A DNA stretch of 39,415 nt, taken from positions 1 to 39,415 of the forward strand of contig CAMAKT010000003.1 in NCBI GenBank assembly GCA_945836135.1, given 5' to 3'. The stretch comes from an uncultured Clostridia bacterium. GTDB lineage: Bacteria > Bacillota > Clostridia > Lachnospirales > Lachnospiraceae. The translations under genes and the position numbers were made by a program. Of this stretch, positions 1 through 9,204 are shown piece by piece (positions within the stretch are counted from its first letter, which is position 1; each line of letters begins with the position of its first letter). A model generated the notes under the pieces. The model searched no databases, was not told the DNA's origin, and was given only the letters and a program-made list of their open reading frames with translations.

Positions 1-258
1 CTTTGACGAAGAGGAGTACCGTTACAGCACGCCACAGAGAGGAAATGCAGTATTTTTTATGCTGCTGGAAGCATTTCCGGATTGTGCATAACGGGAAGGT
101 AGCTTCTGAGCAGTACCGGTGAAACAGCAGTAGTCGGTAACGGAGTGATTCGCGTTATGGAATCAGGAGATAACCTGACTACCCGGTTAGAAGGTTGAAC
201 GAAGGTGGTACCGCGTTAAGAGTTAATACGCCCTTTGCATTTTAAGTGCAATGGGCTT
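1..258 (+). promoter_or_regulatory. T-box riboswitch leader of valS (5' end truncated by window edge)
   Basis: Canonical T-box sequence gaaggtggtaccgcg (201-215); TGGT bulge compatible with a tRNA ending A-CCA; followed by terminator stem GCCCTTTGCA/TGCAATGGGC and T-rich tract just upstream of valS; stem I-like pairings CCGTTA/TAACGG and GGAAATGC/GCATTTCC. Confidence 0.9.
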
Positions 259-292
259 TATTATTTTATTTTTAGAAAGAAGGACGAATAAA

Positions 293-2932
293 ATGGCAAA
301 GGAACTTGAAAAGACGTATAACCCTTCCGAGATAGAAGGACGTCTATATCAGAAGTGGCTTGACAAGAAATATTTTCATGCGGAGGTAAATAGAGACAAG
401 AAGCCTTTTACGATTGTGATGCCGCCTCCTAATATTACAGGACAGCTTCACATGGGGCATGCTCTTGACAATACTTTACAGGATATATTGATTCGCTTTA
501 AGAGAATGCAGGGTTATGAAGCACTGTGGGTTCCGGGAACAGACCACGCTTCAATAGCTACAGAAGCTAAGATTGTTGAGGCCATGAGAAAGGAAGGCGT
601 TACCAAGGAGGATATAGGACGCGAAGGTTTCCTTAAGCGTGCATGGGACTGGAAGGCAGAGTACGGCGGAAGAATAGTAAGCCAGCTTAAGAAAATCGGT
701 TCCTCAGCGGATTGGGACAGAGAGCGTTTTACCATGGATGATGGCTGTTCCGAGGCAGTTAAAGATGTGTTTGTTAACCTTTATAATAAAGGTCAGATAT
801 ACAAGGGTGAGAGAATTATCAACTGGTGTCCTAAGTGTCTTACATCAATTTCCGATGCCGAGGTAGAGTATGAGGACCAGGCAGGGCATTTCTGGCATTT
901 AAGATATCCGCTTGCGGACGGAAGCGGGTATATCCAGATGGCTACCACAAGACCGGAGACAATGCTTGGCGATACCGCGGTTGCTGTTAATCCTAAGGAT
1001 GAGAGATACAAGGATATGGTTGGCAAGACAGTAATACTTCCTATTGTACACAGGGAGATACCGATTATTGCCGATGATTATGTAGAGATGGAGTTCGGTA
1101 CAGGTGTTGTTAAGATAACACCGGCACACGACCCTAACGATTTCGAGGTAGGACTTCGCCACAACCTTCCTGTTATCAATGTAATGACAGATGATGCCAA
1201 GATTACGGATGAGTATCCGAAGTATGCAGGAATGGACAGATATGAAGCCAGAAAGGCTATTGTAGCTGACCTTGAGGCAGAAGGCGCACTGGTTAAGATT
1301 GAGGACTACAGCCATAATGTAGGAACCTGCTACCGCTGCCATACAACGGTTGAACCTAGAGTATCCAAGCAGTGGTTTGTTAAGATGAAGGAGCTGGCAC
1401 AGCCTGCCATTGAGGCGGTTAAGAATGGAGATACCAAGTTCGTGCCGGAACATTTTGATAAGACTTATTATCACTGGTTAGAGGGAATTAAGGACTGGTG
1501 TATTTCACGTCAGCTTTGGTGGGGACACAGGATTCCTGCGTTCTATTGTGATGACTGCGGTGAGATGGTAGTCACCAAGGAAGAAGCACCTGTATGTCCT
1601 AAGTGCGGTAAGCCTATGAGACAGGATCCGGATACCCTTGACACATGGTTCTCTTCAGCATTATGGCCATTCTCCACTCTGGGCTGGCCTGAGAAGACAG
1701 AAGAACTTGAATATTTCTATCCGACGGATGTGCTTGTAACAGGCTATGATATTATTTTCTTCTGGGTAGTAAGGATGATGTTCTCAGGACTTGAGCACAT
1801 GGGCGAGATTCCTTTTAAGACCGTACTTATTCACGGACTTGTGAGGGATTCCCAGGGACGTAAGATGAGTAAATCCCTTGGAAACGGAATTGACCCGCTG
1901 GAGGTAATTGACAAGTATGGTGCGGATGCCCTTAGACTTACACTTGTTACAGGCAATGCGCCGGGTAACGACATGAGATTCTACTGGGAGAGAGTGGAGG
2001 CAAGCCGTAACTTTGCAAATAAGGTATGGAACGCATCAAGGTTTATCATGATGAATCTTGATAAGGCAGAAGACAAGGCTGTGGATTTGTTCGAGCTTAC
2101 TCCTGCCGACAAGTGGATTCTGTCAAAGCTTAACACCCTTGCCAAGGATGTCACCGAGAATATGGAGAATTTTGACCTTGGCGTAGCAGTTTCCAAGATA
2201 TATGATTTTATATGGGAGGAATTCTGCGACTGGTATATTGAGATGGTTAAGCCTCGTCTTTACAATGATGAGGATACCACCAAGGCAGCGGCTCTTTTCA
2301 CACTTAAGACCGTGCTTATTGAGTCCCTTAAGCTGCTCCATCCTTATATGCCTTTTATCACGGAGGAAATCTTCTGCAATCTTCAGGACGAGGAGGAGTC
2401 AATTATGATTTCCAAGTGGCCTGAATACAAGGAGGAATTTAACTTCCCAGAGGATGAGCTTGCCATTGAGACGATTAAGGAGGCTGTAAGAGGAATAAGA
2501 AATACAAGAACCTCCATGAATGTAGCTCCAAGCAGAAAAGCCAAAGTATATGTTGTTTCCGAGGATGAGAAGCTTAAGAGCATATTTGATAATGGCAAGG
2601 TATTCTTTGCTACATTGGGATATGCAAGCGATGTTGTAATACAGTCCGACAAGAGCGGAATTGATACGGATGCGGTTGCTGTAGTGATACCTAACGGAAC
2701 AATATATATGCCTTTTGCTGAGCTTGTTGACATTTCTAAGGAGATTGAGCGCCTTGAAAAGGAAGAAAAGAACCTTGAAGGCGAGCTTAAGAGAGTTAAC
2801 GGCATGCTTAACAACGAGAAATTCGTAAGCAAGGCTCCGGCTGCAAAGCTGCAGGAGGAGAAGGATAAGCTTGCAAAGTATACCCAGATGATGGAACAGG
2901 TTAAGGAGCGCCTTGCACATCTTAGAGGTTGA
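293..2932 (+). CDS. valS: Valine--tRNA ligase
   Basis: Long ORF with class I synthetase motifs ([23 protein letters not shown]) and C-terminal coiled coil typical of ValRS; ATG at 293 with upstream AGAAGG is more likely than the ORF-track ATG at 251, which lies in the T-box terminator. Confidence 0.97.
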   Translation: MAKELEKTYNPSEIEGRLYQKWLDKKYFHAEVNRDKKPFTIVMPPPNITGQLHMGHALDNTLQDILIRFKRMQGYEALWVPGTDHASIATEAKIVEAMRKEGVTKEDIGREGFLKRAWDWKAEYGGRIVSQLKKIGSSADWDRERFTMDDGCSEAVKDVFVNLYNKGQIYKGERIINWCPKCLTSISDAEVEYEDQAGHFWHLRYPLADGSGYIQMATTRPETMLGDTAVAVNPKDERYKDMVGKTVILPIVHREIPIIADDYVEMEFGTGVVKITPAHDPNDFEVGLRHNLPVINVMTDDAKITDEYPKYAGMDRYEARKAIVADLEAEGALVKIEDYSHNVGTCYRCHTTVEPRVSKQWFVKMKELAQPAIEAVKNGDTKFVPEHFDKTYYHWLEGIKDWCISRQLWWGHRIPAFYCDDCGEMVVTKEEAPVCPKCGKPMRQDPDTLDTWFSSALWPFSTLGWPEKTEELEYFYPTDVLVTGYDIIFFWVVRMMFSGLEHMGEIPFKTVLIHGLVRDSQGRKMSKSLGNGIDPLEVIDKYGADALRLTLVTGNAPGNDMRFYWERVEASRNFANKVWNASRFIMMNLDKAEDKAVDLFELTPADKWILSKLNTLAKDVTENMENFDLGVAVSKIYDFIWEEFCDWYIEMVKPRLYNDEDTTKAAALFTLKTVLIESLKLLHPYMPFITEEIFCNLQDEEESIMISKWPEYKEEFNFPEDELAIETIKEAVRGIRNTRTSMNVAPSRKAKVYVVSEDEKLKSIFDNGKVFFATLGYASDVVIQSDKSGIDTDAVAVVIPNGTIYMPFAELVDISKEIERLEKEEKNLEGELKRVNGMLNNEKFVSKAPAAKLQEEKDKLAKYTQMMEQVKERLAHLRG

Positions 2933-2952
2933 TGCTCCTACAGGGGGAATTT

Positions 2953-4005
2953 ATGAATGTGACAGTTGTACTGCCATCCCTTAATCCGGATGAAAAATTG
3001 AATAAAGTGGTTGACGGACTGATTGGGGCCGGATTTACCGACATTGTAATTGTCAATGACGGTAGTGACGAGGCTCATATGGGACCTTTCAGGCACGCTG
3101 CAGAACACAAGGAGGTTACTCTTCTTACCCATGAGGTGAATAAAGGCAAGGGAAGAGCACTTAAAACAGCCTTTGATTATGTTATTGAGAATCGTCCTGA
3201 CAGCGCAGGAGTTATTACGGTGGATGGCGACAACCAGCATACGGTAAAGGATATCACCGCATGCGCGGGAAGGATGCTTGAGCTTAAGAACAAGGTGGTG
3301 CTTGGCTGCCGCGACTTTGGCGGGAAATCGGTCCCGTGGAAGAGCAAGGTGGGAAATATAGGAACAAGTCTGGTATTCAGACTGTTCTGCCGTCTTAAGA
3401 TATCCGATACCCAGACCGGACTTCGCGCAATTCCACTGGAATATCTTCCTCTTATGTGTGAAGTGGAGGGTGAGCGTTTTGAGTATGAGACCCAGATGCT
3501 TTTTGCCTTGAAGAGAAATAATATTGGAATAGAAGAAGTGAAGATTGAGACAGTATATATTGAGGAGAATGCCTCGACACATTTTAATCCCATCAAGGAT
3601 TCACTCAAAATATACGGAATTATATTTAAGTTCATAATCAGCTCAGGAGCTTCATCCTTGATTGATTATGGTATTTATTCGCTGCTGGTATTTCTCTTAG
3701 CAGGCAGATTGGACCGGAGCCTCAGGCTTTTTATTGCCACCTTTGGCGCCCGTGCGGTATCTTCGGTCTGCAACTACACAATGAATAAAAAGGCAGTGTT
3801 TAAATCGGCTGCGTCTGTCAAAAAATCGTTGCTTAAGTATTATATGCTTTGCATTGTTCAGACGGCTGCATCGTATGGGCTGGTATATCTGTTAAGCACT
3901 TTGTGCAGTGCAGGTTCTTTTTTGGAAATTTTACTTAAGCTGGCAGTTGACATCACACTTTTTATTATAAGCTTCCAGATACAGCGCAGGTGGGTATTCA
4001 AATAG
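2953..4005 (+). CDS. GT2-family glycosyltransferase fused to C-terminal GtrA-like membrane domain
   Basis: N-term VVLPSLNPDEKLNKVVDGL...IVNDGS...DGDNQHT (GT-A GT2 motifs); C-term FKFIISSGASSLIDYGIYSLLVFLL...NYTMNKKAVFK, GtrA-like four-TM domain. Confidence 0.88.
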   Translation: MNVTVVLPSLNPDEKLNKVVDGLIGAGFTDIVIVNDGSDEAHMGPFRHAAEHKEVTLLTHEVNKGKGRALKTAFDYVIENRPDSAGVITVDGDNQHTVKDITACAGRMLELKNKVVLGCRDFGGKSVPWKSKVGNIGTSLVFRLFCRLKISDTQTGLRAIPLEYLPLMCEVEGERFEYETQMLFALKRNNIGIEEVKIETVYIEENASTHFNPIKDSLKIYGIIFKFIISSGASSLIDYGIYSLLVFLLAGRLDRSLRLFIATFGARAVSSVCNYTMNKKAVFKSAASVKKSLLKYYMLCIVQTAASYGLVYLLSTLCSAGSFLEILLKLAVDITLFIISFQIQRRWVFK

Positions 4006-4013
4006 GAGGTTCC

Positions 4014-5252
4014 ATGAAGGACGATATTGAAATAATTGATGTAAATATGGATGAACATGAAGAAAAAAGAAGTCAGGCAAAGGAAATATTAAGTCAGGTA
4101 TCGGCACAGACTGACAGGCAGCCTGAGAGAAAGAGCAGGAAGGCAACGAAACAGACTTCAGGGCAGCCTAAGAAGTCTAATAAGGCACTTCGGATTGTTG
4201 GAAGGATATGCCTGTGCATAGTGACCTTTGTGGCAATTACATTTGCAGGTGCGTACATGACACTTAATACTATATGCCATGGTCCATCCAAGGCTGCCAG
4301 AGATTTGTTTGTCTCCACAATTCTTGAGACGGGGCAGATGAAGTTCCTTGCTTCATGGTACTTTACCGAGGATGAAATTTTAGCCATTACCGACAGAAAC
4401 GGAATGGTCCATAATGAAGAAAATGTGGACCCGGGACTTATTGAGATTCCTACCCAGGGTGAAGAGACTGTGGATACGGAATTTGACATTAACGGTATTG
4501 AACTGGTTGAGATATCGGGGCGTTCTTTCTTTGCGAAGATGCTCATTATAAATGACCCTTCACGTGTGAAACTGTCCACCATATATCCTTGGTCGGATTT
4601 TAACAAAAATAAGTATGGCGAGACCCTTGAGCAGCTTGTCCAGCGAGGCGATTATTTGGCGGGTATTAACGGAGGTGAGTACTATTCCGATGGCAACTGG
4701 GGAGGTGTGCCAAAGGGACTGGTTGTGTGTGACGGAGTTATACAGTACAACAGCCCGCAAGCAGGCGATGTTATGGTTGGTTTTACCGAGGATAATATCC
4801 TTATGATTAGCGATATCGGAAACATGAGTACTGCGCAGGTGGAGCAGATGGTGGCAGACAACAGGATTCGTGATGCGGTAAGCTTCAAGGACATTGATGA
4901 CGGAGATAATAATCATTTTACAAAGCTTATCATTAACGGAACAGCTACCCAGCTCTCGGGAAACGGCAGCGGAGCCAATCCTCGTACTGCTATAGGACAG
5001 CGTGCCGACGGAACTGTTCTTATGCTGGTTACGGACGGACGTGGCGCTGCAGGGCATCTGGGAGCTACTGCACAGGACTTAATTTCCATTATGCAGGAAT
5101 ACGGAGCGGTAAATGCGGCAAACCTAGATGGAGGAAGCTCCTCGGCCATGTACTATAACGGCGTATATGAAATGACCAGTGTAACATTGTACTATTCTAC
5201 TTCCTCATGGCGGCTTCCAACCGCTTTTGTTGTAGAGAAGAGAGAGGAGTAA
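4014..5252 (+). CDS. Phosphodiester glycosidase (NAGPA-like) domain protein, membrane anchored
   Basis: N-terminal TM segment; GINGGEYYSDGNWGGVPKGLVV...NPRTAIGQRADGTVLMLVTDGR...NLDGGSSSAMYYNG motifs of the NAGPA/phosphodiester glycosidase family. Confidence 0.87.
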   Translation: MKDDIEIIDVNMDEHEEKRSQAKEILSQVSAQTDRQPERKSRKATKQTSGQPKKSNKALRIVGRICLCIVTFVAITFAGAYMTLNTICHGPSKAARDLFVSTILETGQMKFLASWYFTEDEILAITDRNGMVHNEENVDPGLIEIPTQGEETVDTEFDINGIELVEISGRSFFAKMLIINDPSRVKLSTIYPWSDFNKNKYGETLEQLVQRGDYLAGINGGEYYSDGNWGGVPKGLVVCDGVIQYNSPQAGDVMVGFTEDNILMISDIGNMSTAQVEQMVADNRIRDAVSFKDIDDGDNNHFTKLIINGTATQLSGNGSGANPRTAIGQRADGTVLMLVTDGRGAAGHLGATAQDLISIMQEYGAVNAANLDGGSSSAMYYNGVYEMTSVTLYYSTSSWRLPTAFVVEKREE

Positions 5253-5255
5253 GCC

Positions 5256-6371
5256 ATGTCAAAGAAGAGAAAAGCTCCGGTATTCTGGATTTGTTTTGCA
5301 GTGTTTGTGCTTGTAATGGTTATATTCTGGGTGTTTGTTATCGACTATGTTAAAAAATGCCTTGTAACATACGAAAATTCACAGCCTGAGTATATTGTTG
5401 AAGAGTTCATGGAATCCATGGAGAACGGGACTGCTTTTGATAATGTAGGCTTTACAAAGAGCAGCAGCCGTTTTGAAAATCCGGATATTTATAAGGAGAA
5501 ATATTTAAATGACATAGAAGGAAAGACTTATACTTACGAAAAATCAGCACAGAGCTACGATTCAGCGCACCCTGTATACAATATTTATGCGGATGATACA
5601 CTGATTGCACATGTTACGTTGAATGAAGTATCTTCCGAGCCGTTGATGCTTATTCTGTCATCCCAGGAATGGGAGATAGAGAGCATTGAACCGCTATATA
5701 CAACCGGAACACAGGGCGTGACGGTGGTTGTGCCGGATAATTACAGTGTATTTGTTAATGATGTTAAGCTTGATTCACGAGAGTTTACGGGCGAGAGCTG
5801 GGAAATCGATGATTTTCAGTATGCGAAGGAGTATGTTGACGTACCAAAGCTTGTTGAGTACAGTGTTGAAGGTATGTTAAATGCTCCGGATGTGACAATA
5901 TACAATAATCAGGGCGAGATGATTATGTACGCTGCCGATGAGCAGGGAAATATCCGTGTGGACAACTTCATGACATCCACGATTGATACGGAGTTGGCGG
6001 CGCAGGTGCTTCAAAATGCCAAGAACTATTCCAATTTCTTCTCAAGGGATATTGAGGGCTGCCGCAACAGTGTTGCACCGATTGCCTATATGTTCCCTGA
6101 GGATTCATACTATCTCGAGCTTGCCGAAAACTACAGGCTTAATGATATGTGGATGTACAGCGCCCATGAGACTCCGGTATTTACGGGAGAGATGGTGTCT
6201 AATTACGTCGTATATACATCAGAGCTGTTCTCAGTTGACGTATATTTTGAAAAGAATATGACGCTGACACTCAATGGAGAAAAGCGTCAGGACATCACCA
6301 ATACACGGTACTTTTATGCAAAGATAAATGATGAATGGCTGATTGTGGATATGCAGTCAGTGACCAAATAG
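5256..6371 (+). CDS. Membrane-anchored extracellular protein of unknown function
   Basis: Complete ORF 4 nt after the upstream gene, one N-terminal TM segment and a long extracytoplasmic domain; no family recognised. Confidence 0.8.
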   Translation: MSKKRKAPVFWICFAVFVLVMVIFWVFVIDYVKKCLVTYENSQPEYIVEEFMESMENGTAFDNVGFTKSSSRFENPDIYKEKYLNDIEGKTYTYEKSAQSYDSAHPVYNIYADDTLIAHVTLNEVSSEPLMLILSSQEWEIESIEPLYTTGTQGVTVVVPDNYSVFVNDVKLDSREFTGESWEIDDFQYAKEYVDVPKLVEYSVEGMLNAPDVTIYNNQGEMIMYAADEQGNIRVDNFMTSTIDTELAAQVLQNAKNYSNFFSRDIEGCRNSVAPIAYMFPEDSYYLELAENYRLNDMWMYSAHETPVFTGEMVSNYVVYTSELFSVDVYFEKNMTLTLNGEKRQDITNTRYFYAKINDEWLIVDMQSVTK

Positions 6372-6384
6372 GAGGCGAAGGACG

Positions 6385-6963
6385 TTGGTTAAGGAGTTGG
6401 CAAAAAAGAACAGGTCTTACAGAAGGTTTTATGAAGACAGAAAGATTAAAAGGGAACAGCTTGTGGATATGATTGACTGTGTGCGCTATACTGCATGCGG
6501 GGGCAACAAGCAGACCCTTAGATTTCTTTTGGTATGCGATGATAAGGAAAGCGAAAAACTCTTTTCGAGTCTGCAATGGGCGGGATATCTGCCTGAATGG
6601 GACGGCCCTGTGGAGGGTGAACGTCCGTCGGCTTACATTATTCTGTTAAGCGAGGCAGCTTCGGCAAATGCTACGAATTGGGACGAGGGAATAGCTGCAC
6701 AGACAATTCTGCTCGCGGCAGTTGAGATGGGATATGGTGGATGCATTTTGGCCAATATTGACAGAAATACTATAGTTTCTGATTTTGCAATAGGAAGCGA
6801 TTATGCGGTTAAACTTGTAATAGCTCTGGGTGTGCCGAAGGAAGAGGTGGTTATTGAGGACATCTCCTACGGTGATGACATACGCTATTACCGCGATGCC
6901 AACCAAGTACACCATGTACCGAAGCTTAAGACGCAGGAGTTAATATACGGAGAGGATAAATAA
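6385..6963 (+). CDS. Nitroreductase family protein
   Basis: Nitroreductase pattern (KKNRSYRRFYEDRKI...AAVEMGYGGCILANIDR...ALGVPKEE); TTG start preceded by GGAGG. Confidence 0.85.
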   Translation: MVKELAKKNRSYRRFYEDRKIKREQLVDMIDCVRYTACGGNKQTLRFLLVCDDKESEKLFSSLQWAGYLPEWDGPVEGERPSAYIILLSEAASANATNWDEGIAAQTILLAAVEMGYGGCILANIDRNTIVSDFAIGSDYAVKLVIALGVPKEEVVIEDISYGDDIRYYRDANQVHHVPKLKTQELIYGEDK

Positions 6964-6975
6964 TAAATTTAAAAG

Positions 6976-7139
6976 TAACAGTTCAGCCCGCACCATTCGC
7001 AAAGTCGCCCCTACGGTGCTTTTTCGCTGCTTCGCAGCTAACTTTGCTCATAAACATGGCGCTCCGCTCATAGCCTGCGACATGAGCTAATTCATGCAAG
7101 CATGATTATCTCATGTTACAGGCTATGGCTGAACTGTTA
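6976..7139 (+). repeat. Structured interspersed repeat, copy 1 (12-bp TIR TAACAGTTCAGC/GCTGAACTGTTA)
   Basis: Near-identical to 38952-39111; perfect 12-bp terminal inverted repeat (13 bp with flanking G/C) plus internal stems CATAGCCTG/CAGGCTATG, ACATGAG/CTCATGT, TCATGC/GCATGA, GCAAAG/CTTTGC, GCTGC/GCAGC. Confidence 0.93.
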
Positions 7140-7160
7140 CATATAAAATGGGGGAAAATT

Positions 7161-8099
7161 ATGCAGGGGCTTGCACAATTAATTGTTAAAGAAGTTAAAA
7201 AAGCAGTTGTGGGCAAGGATGATATACTTGAAAAGGTAGTTCTTGCCATTCTTGCCAGAGGTCACATCCTGATTGATGATATACCGGGAGTGGGAAAGAC
7301 GACCATGGCCATGGGATTTGCAAAGGCGATGGGATGCAAATGTAACAGAATACAGTTTACACCGGACGTAATGCCATCTGACATTATGGGCTTTTCGGCG
7401 TACAATCCGAAAACGCAGGAGTTTGAATATAGGCAGGGAGCGGCAATGTGTAATCTTCTCCTGGCAGACGAGATTAACAGAACTTCCAGCAAGACACATT
7501 CGGCATTGTTAGAGGTAATGGAGGAGAGGAGAGTTTCGGTGGATTCGGTTACGCATCCTGTTCCACAGCCTTTCACTGTTATTGCAACGCAGAATCCCAC
7601 AGGTTCTATAGGAACACAGCTTCTGCCGGAATCCCAGCTTGACCGTTTTATGATTCGGGTATCCATGGGATATCCTGACAGGGAACAGGAGATAAGAATA
7701 CTTAAGAGCAGAGCAGGAAGTGTCCCGGTGGATGAGGTAAGATGTGTTACTGACGCAGAGGGAATTCTAGAGTTGCAAAGGCAGACTGACAACATCTATG
7801 TCCACGATGCAATCTATGATTATATTGTGAGGCTTGTACAGGCGACAAGAAATCATGAATATGTGGAGCTTGGCGTGAGCCCGCGAGGAACCCTGGCGTT
7901 AACTGCCATGGCAAAGGCTAATGCTTTATATGAGAACAGGGATTACTGTATTCCGCTTGACGTAAAAAAAGTATACATGGACGTGGTATGTCACAGGCTG
8001 GTGCTTAATTCAAAGGCAAGAATGAACAAGGTAACTTCCGCCATGGTGGCAGGAAGTATACTGGCTTCCGAAGCTGTTCCGAGACAGGCCAAGAGGTAG
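7161..8099 (+). CDS. MoxR family AAA+ ATPase
   Basis: Walker A GVGKTTMA, LLADEINRTSSKTHSALLEVMEE, ATQNP; ATG 7161 after GGGGGAAAATT. ORF-track start at 7113 falls inside the repeat. Confidence 0.95.
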   Translation: MQGLAQLIVKEVKKAVVGKDDILEKVVLAILARGHILIDDIPGVGKTTMAMGFAKAMGCKCNRIQFTPDVMPSDIMGFSAYNPKTQEFEYRQGAAMCNLLLADEINRTSSKTHSALLEVMEERRVSVDSVTHPVPQPFTVIATQNPTGSIGTQLLPESQLDRFMIRVSMGYPDREQEIRILKSRAGSVPVDEVRCVTDAEGILELQRQTDNIYVHDAIYDYIVRLVQATRNHEYVELGVSPRGTLALTAMAKANALYENRDYCIPLDVKKVYMDVVCHRLVLNSKARMNKVTSAMVAGSILASEAVPRQAKR

Positions 8100-8103
8100 T
8101 TGT

Positions 8104-9204
8104 ATGGTGGGGAGAAAAATATTATACTTTTTTTTACTGTATATGGTTCTGGTGTATAATGTTCTCTACAAAACATACGATGCTTATGTGCTTTTAATAG
8201 CAGCAGTGGCTGTACCGGTAGTTTCACTGGTTATTCTTATTATTCAGAAATGCTTTGTAAGAATATACTGCAAAGAGAGCTTTATCACAACAGCGCGGTT
8301 AGAGACGGCTGTGGTTAAGTATGAAGTGAATAATCCTACGCCGTTTCCGGTTGCTTATGCGGAGGCAGCGCTTCAGGAGCGCAGGAAAAGAATCCGTTTT
8401 TCAGTGCCGGCAAGGAATAAAGCATTTATTAGTAATACAGTAAGTTATGAACACTGCGGAGTCGACACTGTGCAGCTTCGCTGTGTATATATATATGATT
8501 TTTTAAGGCTTTTCAGATTCAAATTATGTAATTCGGGCGTGGTAAAAGTGACAATTTTGCCACGCTTGTTTGGCGTTAGCGAAGGCGTGCAGGAAATAAA
8601 CGCGCTACAGGACGGCAGCAGTACCAGCAGCAAAAAGGGCAATGACAGGAGTGAGATTGCCGAGATAAGGGAATACCGCGATGGCGACTGCATCAGGGAT
8701 ATCCACCAGAAACTGAGCTGCCGTATGTCAAGGTTGATGGTTAAGATATATAGCTGCGAAGAGGAGGATGAGCCTGCCTTTCTTTTCTGGTCGGAGGAAA
8801 ACGGCAGCAAACCTGTAGAAATCAAAGACAGGATGCTTGAAGCCATGTATGCCATCATGAATGCATTGCTGGCAGAAGGTCAGGGTATTAAGGGTATTAT
8901 GCCGGAAACCGAAGGCATGGATAGCATTTCGATTAGAAATAATGATGAACTTGATTCTTTTTTTGTGCGTATCTTAAATAAAGAGAATTATACAGCATAT
9001 ATACCCGGTTGTGAGATAACAGGCCTTCAAATATTTGCAATAAGTAAGTCGGAGAGCTTGTTTGAATTTATGAATGAAATGCACAGACCCGGCGGAGAAC
9101 CTATATTGTACATTCCGGCGGAGAAATGTGATGCGGATGAAAAAGATTCGGTTGTATGTGTTTCATTGTCGGGAGGTGAGCAGATATGTTTCGATTATTT
9201 GTAA
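8104..9204 (+). CDS. DUF58 domain-containing membrane protein
   Basis: Two N-terminal TM segments; conserved EIREYRDGDCIRDIHQKLSCRMSRLMVKIYS (DUF58 RxYxxGDxxRxIxW-like); adjacent to moxR. Confidence 0.9.
   Translation: MVGRKILYFFLLYMVLVYNVLYKTYDAYVLLIAAVAVPVVSLVILIIQKCFVRIYCKESFITTARLETAVVKYEVNNPTPFPVAYAEAALQERRKRIRFSVPARNKAFISNTVSYEHCGVDTVQLRCVYIYDFLRLFRFKLCNSGVVKVTILPRLFGVSEGVQEINALQDGSSTSSKKGNDRSEIAEIREYRDGDCIRDIHQKLSCRMSRLMVKIYSCEEEDEPAFLFWSEENGSKPVEIKDRMLEAMYAIMNALLAEGQGIKGIMPETEGMDSISIRNNDELDSFFVRILNKENYTAYIPGCEITGLQIFAISKSESLFEFMNEMHRPGGEPILYIPAEKCDADEKDSVVCVSLSGGEQICFDYL

Noticed and set aside
899-1474. 191-aa minus-strand ORF within valS
   Set aside because: Antisense to conserved ValRS sequence with no family resemblance; the same applies to the other antisense ORFs within long genes.
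6976-7139. Structured repeat as a tRNA or an IS end
   Set aside because: No tRNA consensus arms or CCA context, no transposase nearby, and no convincing target-site duplication at either copy.
7113-7160. N-terminal extension of MoxR (MLQAMAELLHIKWGKI) in the ORF track
   Set aside because: It reads into the structured repeat; ATG 7161 has a proper upstream G-rich RBS and starts at the conserved region.
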